DNA from: Caedibacter sp. 38-128
GTDB taxonomy: Bacteria > Pseudomonadota > Alphaproteobacteria > Caedimonadales > Caedimonadaceae
Assembly (NCBI GenBank): GCA_001898705.1
Contig: MKUU01000044.1
Coordinates: 141,087-205,086 of the forward strand
Direction: 5' to 3'
DNA: 64,000 nt
Of this stretch, positions 63,342-64,000 are shown in pieces. The notes under the pieces were generated by a model that did not search any database, had not been told where the DNA came from, and saw nothing but the letters and a program-made list of their open reading frames with translations. Numbering within the stretch: position 1 is the stretch's first letter; each line of letters begins with the position of its first letter. The translations under genes were made by a program, and so were the position numbers.

Positions 63342-64000
63342 TATCCTCACTCACTTGTTAATAATTAAATGTATCTCTCTTTGCGAAATTGCCAGAATGT
63401 AGCTTAGCTTTCAACTATCTTCCAACAATTTTAGATTTTTTTATCGAAAAATTTTTAATTTCATGTCATGTGCAAGTTTTTAGAAAAAGTCGTTAATAAC
63501 ATCCTGCTGAGGGTTTTTACATTCCTCTAAGTGATATCGTAGGCATTTCTAGCCTCTATCCGCATCATCAGGCTGCCTGAGATCCCCGGGACAAGGCCGG
63601 AGATGACGGTATGGTAGATCAGACTTCAGCTCATCAGTTTTGATTCTTTTATTTCCAACCATTTTTCTTCCTTTCTTTATTTATTTTTATTTCTTCTTAG
63701 TTCTTACCAATAAGCTCAAAGGACTCTTTTCTTTCATCATCCTAATCCCTGTGCTTAGGATCTCAAGTGACCTTGAGATCTCGCCTAACACCATTGGATT
63801 TTTTCATCCTAAAGCGGGAGAGCGTCGCAAGGAGAGCAAAGGAGCAAACGGTAAGACCCTTTTGACTTCCTATCCATTTACACCTTCATCATCCTTGCTC
63901 ATTCTCCAGGATCTCAAACCTTTCCTAGGTGCACCCAGGAAAGCGTGAAGTACCATTTCATCGAGAGAAACGTCCTGCTGCCGAAAAATCCAAAAATAAT
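63342..64000. other. Non-coding, hairpin-rich region upstream of hppA
   Basis: About 660 bases with no convincing gene. A + strand frame at 63640-63948 has atypical composition and no ribosome site. It contains a dispersed-type palindrome at 63581-63609, a 9 bp hairpin at 63759-63780 (GATCTCAAG/CTTGAGATC) and another at 63921-63942 (TTTCCTAGG/CCCAGGAAA). GAGATCC-like words recur at 63758-63915. The hppA promoter should lie near 63360-63480 but is not obvious. Confidence 0.5.
63581..63609. repeat. REP-like palindromic element
   Basis: GATCCCCGGGACAAGGCCGG followed by AGATGACGG is an imperfect palindrome of the dispersed intergenic type (ATCCCCGG...CCGGAGAT with a short ACAAG centre), common in proteobacterial genomes. 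Only one copy was noticed in the window. Confidence 0.55.

Noticed and set aside
63640..63948. 102-codon reading frame on the + strand
   Set aside because: No ribosome site, a composition unlike neighbouring genes, and it runs through two hairpins. Treated as non-coding.
1..64000. tRNA, rRNA, CRISPR array, prophage or replication origin
   Set aside because: I looked for tRNA T-loop-like motifs, repeat-spacer patterns, phage genes and DnaA-box clusters in the gaps and saw none; a tRNAscan or Rfam search would be decisive.

Overview
The window looks like part of the chromosome of an AT-rich alphaproteobacterium, probably a host-associated or intracellular one of the Holosporales type. This placement is inferred from gene content. 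Alphaproteobacterial markers are a PopZ-type protein, a GapR/DUF2312 protein, a DUF3035 (BamF-like) lipoprotein downstream of lspA, paired b' and b ATP synthase subunits, a GatCAB amidotransferase, ccm cytochrome c maturation genes and a plant-type glutamate-cysteine ligase. A small heat-shock gene has a ROSE-like leader. Several exported orphan proteins, two with nuclear-localisation-like basic clusters and one with an F-box-like motif, point to life with a eukaryote.

Layout. 1-9.4 kb (+): ileS (cut by the window edge), lspA, DUF3035 lipoprotein, two M16 peptidase-like proteins, pgi and mutL, closely packed. 9.4-14.1 kb (-): RsmB-type methyltransferase, rlmE, ppx/gppA, a CHCC zinc-finger protein and an AmpG-type permease with an abnormal start. 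14.3-19.4 kb: exported orphans, a membrane protein and a glycosyltransferase locus carrying a frameshifted HAD gene and a decayed duplicate of a glycosyltransferase 3' end. 19.6-30.2 kb: zinc-binding lipoprotein-like receptor, nadK, gshA, rpmF-plsX-fabH, a CPBP protease, a GGDEF regulator, an SRPBCC/MarR pair and an altered subtilase. 30.3-41.2 kb: popZ, TolC, rhodanese, pcm, a deformylase homologue, sdhE, gapR, an RNA m5U methyltransferase, a 52-residue heptad-repeat protein, rpoD, dnaG and a copper chaperone. 41.3-46.3 kb: a tiny structured gene, an EamA transporter, two stress-type genes, mutM and ubiE. 46.8-55.4 kb: gatCAB, atpB-E-F'-F, and ccmCDEF on the opposite strand.

The most unusual part is 55.4-61.1 kb. 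A DUF4440 gene is split into a C-terminal piece (55449-55694) and an N-terminal piece (58148-58243). Between them lies a 2.45 kb unit bounded by inverted IS982-like ends and flanked by a near-perfect 7 bp target duplication. Inside is an exported protein with an F-box-like motif and basic NLS-like clusters, plus a fragment of another exported protein. It reads as a composite transposon carrying a candidate eukaryote-directed effector. Next to it are the ROSE-controlled hsp20 gene, an orphan exported protein and a second exported protein with an SV40-like basic cluster; then hppA.

I saw no rRNA, tRNA, CRISPR array, prophage or replication origin. All promoter, terminator and hairpin calls were made by eye.
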